NCBI GenBank assembly: GCA_037953625.1
Contig: CM075652.1
Span: 50,585,501 to 50,649,500 of the forward strand
Source of the DNA: Crotalaria pallida
Taxonomy: Eukaryota; Streptophyta; Magnoliopsida; Fabales; Fabaceae
Length of the DNA: 64,000 nucleotides
Direction of reading: 5' to 3'
Of this stretch, positions 63,114 through 64,000 are shown piece after piece. Positions within the stretch are counted from its first letter, which is position 1. Each line of letters opens with the position of its first letter. The position numbers and the translations under genes are program-made. Below the pieces are notes generated by a model, which searched no databases, was not told the DNA's origin, and saw nothing but the letters and a program-made list of their open reading frames with translations.

Positions 63114-64000
63114 ATGTTGTCTATGTTCAAAACCACACCGAGTTTTTGGTACTTCAACTTCCTCCCACACCCTAGTCTTCAACGTCTCTTCCAAACCTCA
63201 GCTCTTGTTTCAACCTCACACAGCTACTTCAGAAAACCTCCCATACCTTACTCCAAGCTCTTATCTCAATGTGCTGCTTCCAAGTCTCTCATTACAGGCA
63301 TGGAACTACATGCCCACTTGATCAAGTTTGGATTTTCCAATGATCCAAGTCTCAGAAACCACTTGGTTACTCTCTATTCCAAGTCCCAACATTTCGGGTT
63401 CGCCCGCAAGCTGGTTGATCAAAGTACTGAACCAGATTTGGTTGTTTCTTGGTCTGCTTTGATATCTGGCTATGTGCAAAATGGGTTTGGGAAGGAAGCT
63501 TTGTTGGCATTTGGTGATATGTGTTTGTTGGGTGTTAAGTGCAACGAGTTTACGTTCCCGTGTGTTCTTAAGGCATGCTCCGTCAAGAAGGATTTGAACA
63601 TGGGGAAGAAGGTTCATGGGATGACTTTGGTCACGGGGTTTGAGTCTGATGGGTTTGTTGCTAATGCGTTGGTTGTTATGTATGCGAAATGCGGGCAGCT
63701 TGGTGAGTCTATGAAGTTGTTTGGTACGATTGCGGAAAGGAATGTTGTTTCGTGGAATGCCTTGTTCTCTTGTTATATCCAGAGTGATTTCCATGTTGAA
63801 GCTGTGAATTTGTTTAGAGAAATGGTTCAGAGTGGGATGAGGCCTAATGAGTTCAGCCTTTCCATCATATTGAATGCTTGTGCAGGATTGCGGGATGGCG
63901 GTTTAGGAAAGATGGTTCATGGGCTTTTGCTGAAGCTAGGACATGATTTTGATCAATTTTCTATGAATGCGTTAGTTGACATGTACTCAAAAGGAGGGGA
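63114..64000 (+). CDS. Pentatricopeptide repeat (PLS-type) protein, 5' part
   Basis: Open from ATG at 63114 to the window end (295 codons, no stop). PPR proteins bind organellar RNA, one base per repeat, in editing, splicing or stability. The first 45 residues are rich in Ser, Phe and Thr without acids, as expected of a mitochondrial or plastid targeting peptide. Repeats are visible as LVVSWSALISGYVQNG (S/P), NEFTFPCVLKACSVKKDL (L), FVANALVVMYAKCGQL (S), NVVSWNALFSCYIQ (P), NEFSLSIILNACAGLRD (L) and FSMNALVDMYSKGG (S). This P-L-S order predicts a C-terminal E or DYW domain beyond the window. The next in-frame ATG is only 3 codons on (63123), so the start is essentially fixed. Such genes are normally intronless, consistent with the sequence here. 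Confidence 0.85.
   Translation, partial: MLSMFKTTPSFWYFNFLPHPSLQRLFQTSALVSTSHSYFRKPPIPYSKLLSQCAASKSLITGMELHAHLIKFGFSNDPSLRNHLVTLYSKSQHFGFARKLVDQSTEPDLVVSWSALISGYVQNGFGKEALLAFGDMCLLGVKCNEFTFPCVLKACSVKKDLNMGKKVHGMTLVTGFESDGFVANALVVMYAKCGQLGESMKLFGTIAERNVVSWNALFSCYIQSDFHVEAVNLFREMVQSGMRPNEFSLSIILNACAGLRDGGLGKMVHGLLLKLGHDFDQFSMNALVDMYSKGG

Noticed and set aside
63306..63794. 162-codon minus frame
   Set aside because: Antisense of the PPR coding sequence, whose repeat pattern on the plus strand is clear.

Overview
The window is plant nuclear DNA, most likely from a eudicot and probably a legume. The evidence is a high load of LTR retrotransposons, inverted-repeat DNA transposons, plant-type SINEs and LINEs, GT-AG introns, and three recognisable plant genes. 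The legume assignment rests on the close resemblance of the glucosyltransferase to bean zeatin O-glucosyltransferases and is an inference.

Host genes. (1) 42551-43984 (+) is an intact single-exon UDP-glycosyltransferase of the zeatin O-glucosyltransferase type. (2) 48414-57388 (-) is a four-exon gene for the tRNA-splicing endonuclease subunit Sen54. Its splice junctions and phases can be read by eye (266 codons including stop), and its third intron holds an entire young Ty1/copia element. (3) 63114-64000 (+) is the 5' part of a PLS-type pentatricopeptide-repeat gene that runs off the window. A small fragment (59449-59652) may derive from another host gene.

Layout. 1-5864: one very long LTR (leftward) with a primer-binding site at one end and a polypurine tract at the other. 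5865-13500: a graveyard of DNA transposons (a MULE-like element with 10-bp target duplication, a hairpin-rich 8-bp-TSD element, several MITE families, CACTA-like ends) plus a SINE. 14170-20955: nested TGTAACACC-type LTRs (called A, B, C here). 21565-26764: a complete but inactivated Ty3/gypsy chromovirus with TCCTA target duplication. 27793-about 40560: a degenerate Tat-lineage Ty3/gypsy element with an antisense accessory gene; a 3.56-kb solo LTR (D) is inserted into its pol and duplicated 6 bp. 40837-42416: two inverted-repeat elements just upstream of the glucosyltransferase gene. 44230-47030: gypsy and copia remnants. 48414-58950: SEN54 with its copia and LINE insertions. 59000-64000: small repeats, a SINE and the PPR gene.

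The two most unusual signals are both in the related solo LTRs C and D. First, they share a short open reading frame that differs mainly at synonymous positions and sits behind splice-like signals downstream of the LTR promoter. Second, both carry arrays of palindromes with a TCGA core at corresponding places, where C uses the AATCGATT version and D the ACTCGAGT version, as though the whole array changed together while staying palindromic. No search or alignment program was used; all comparisons are by eye.
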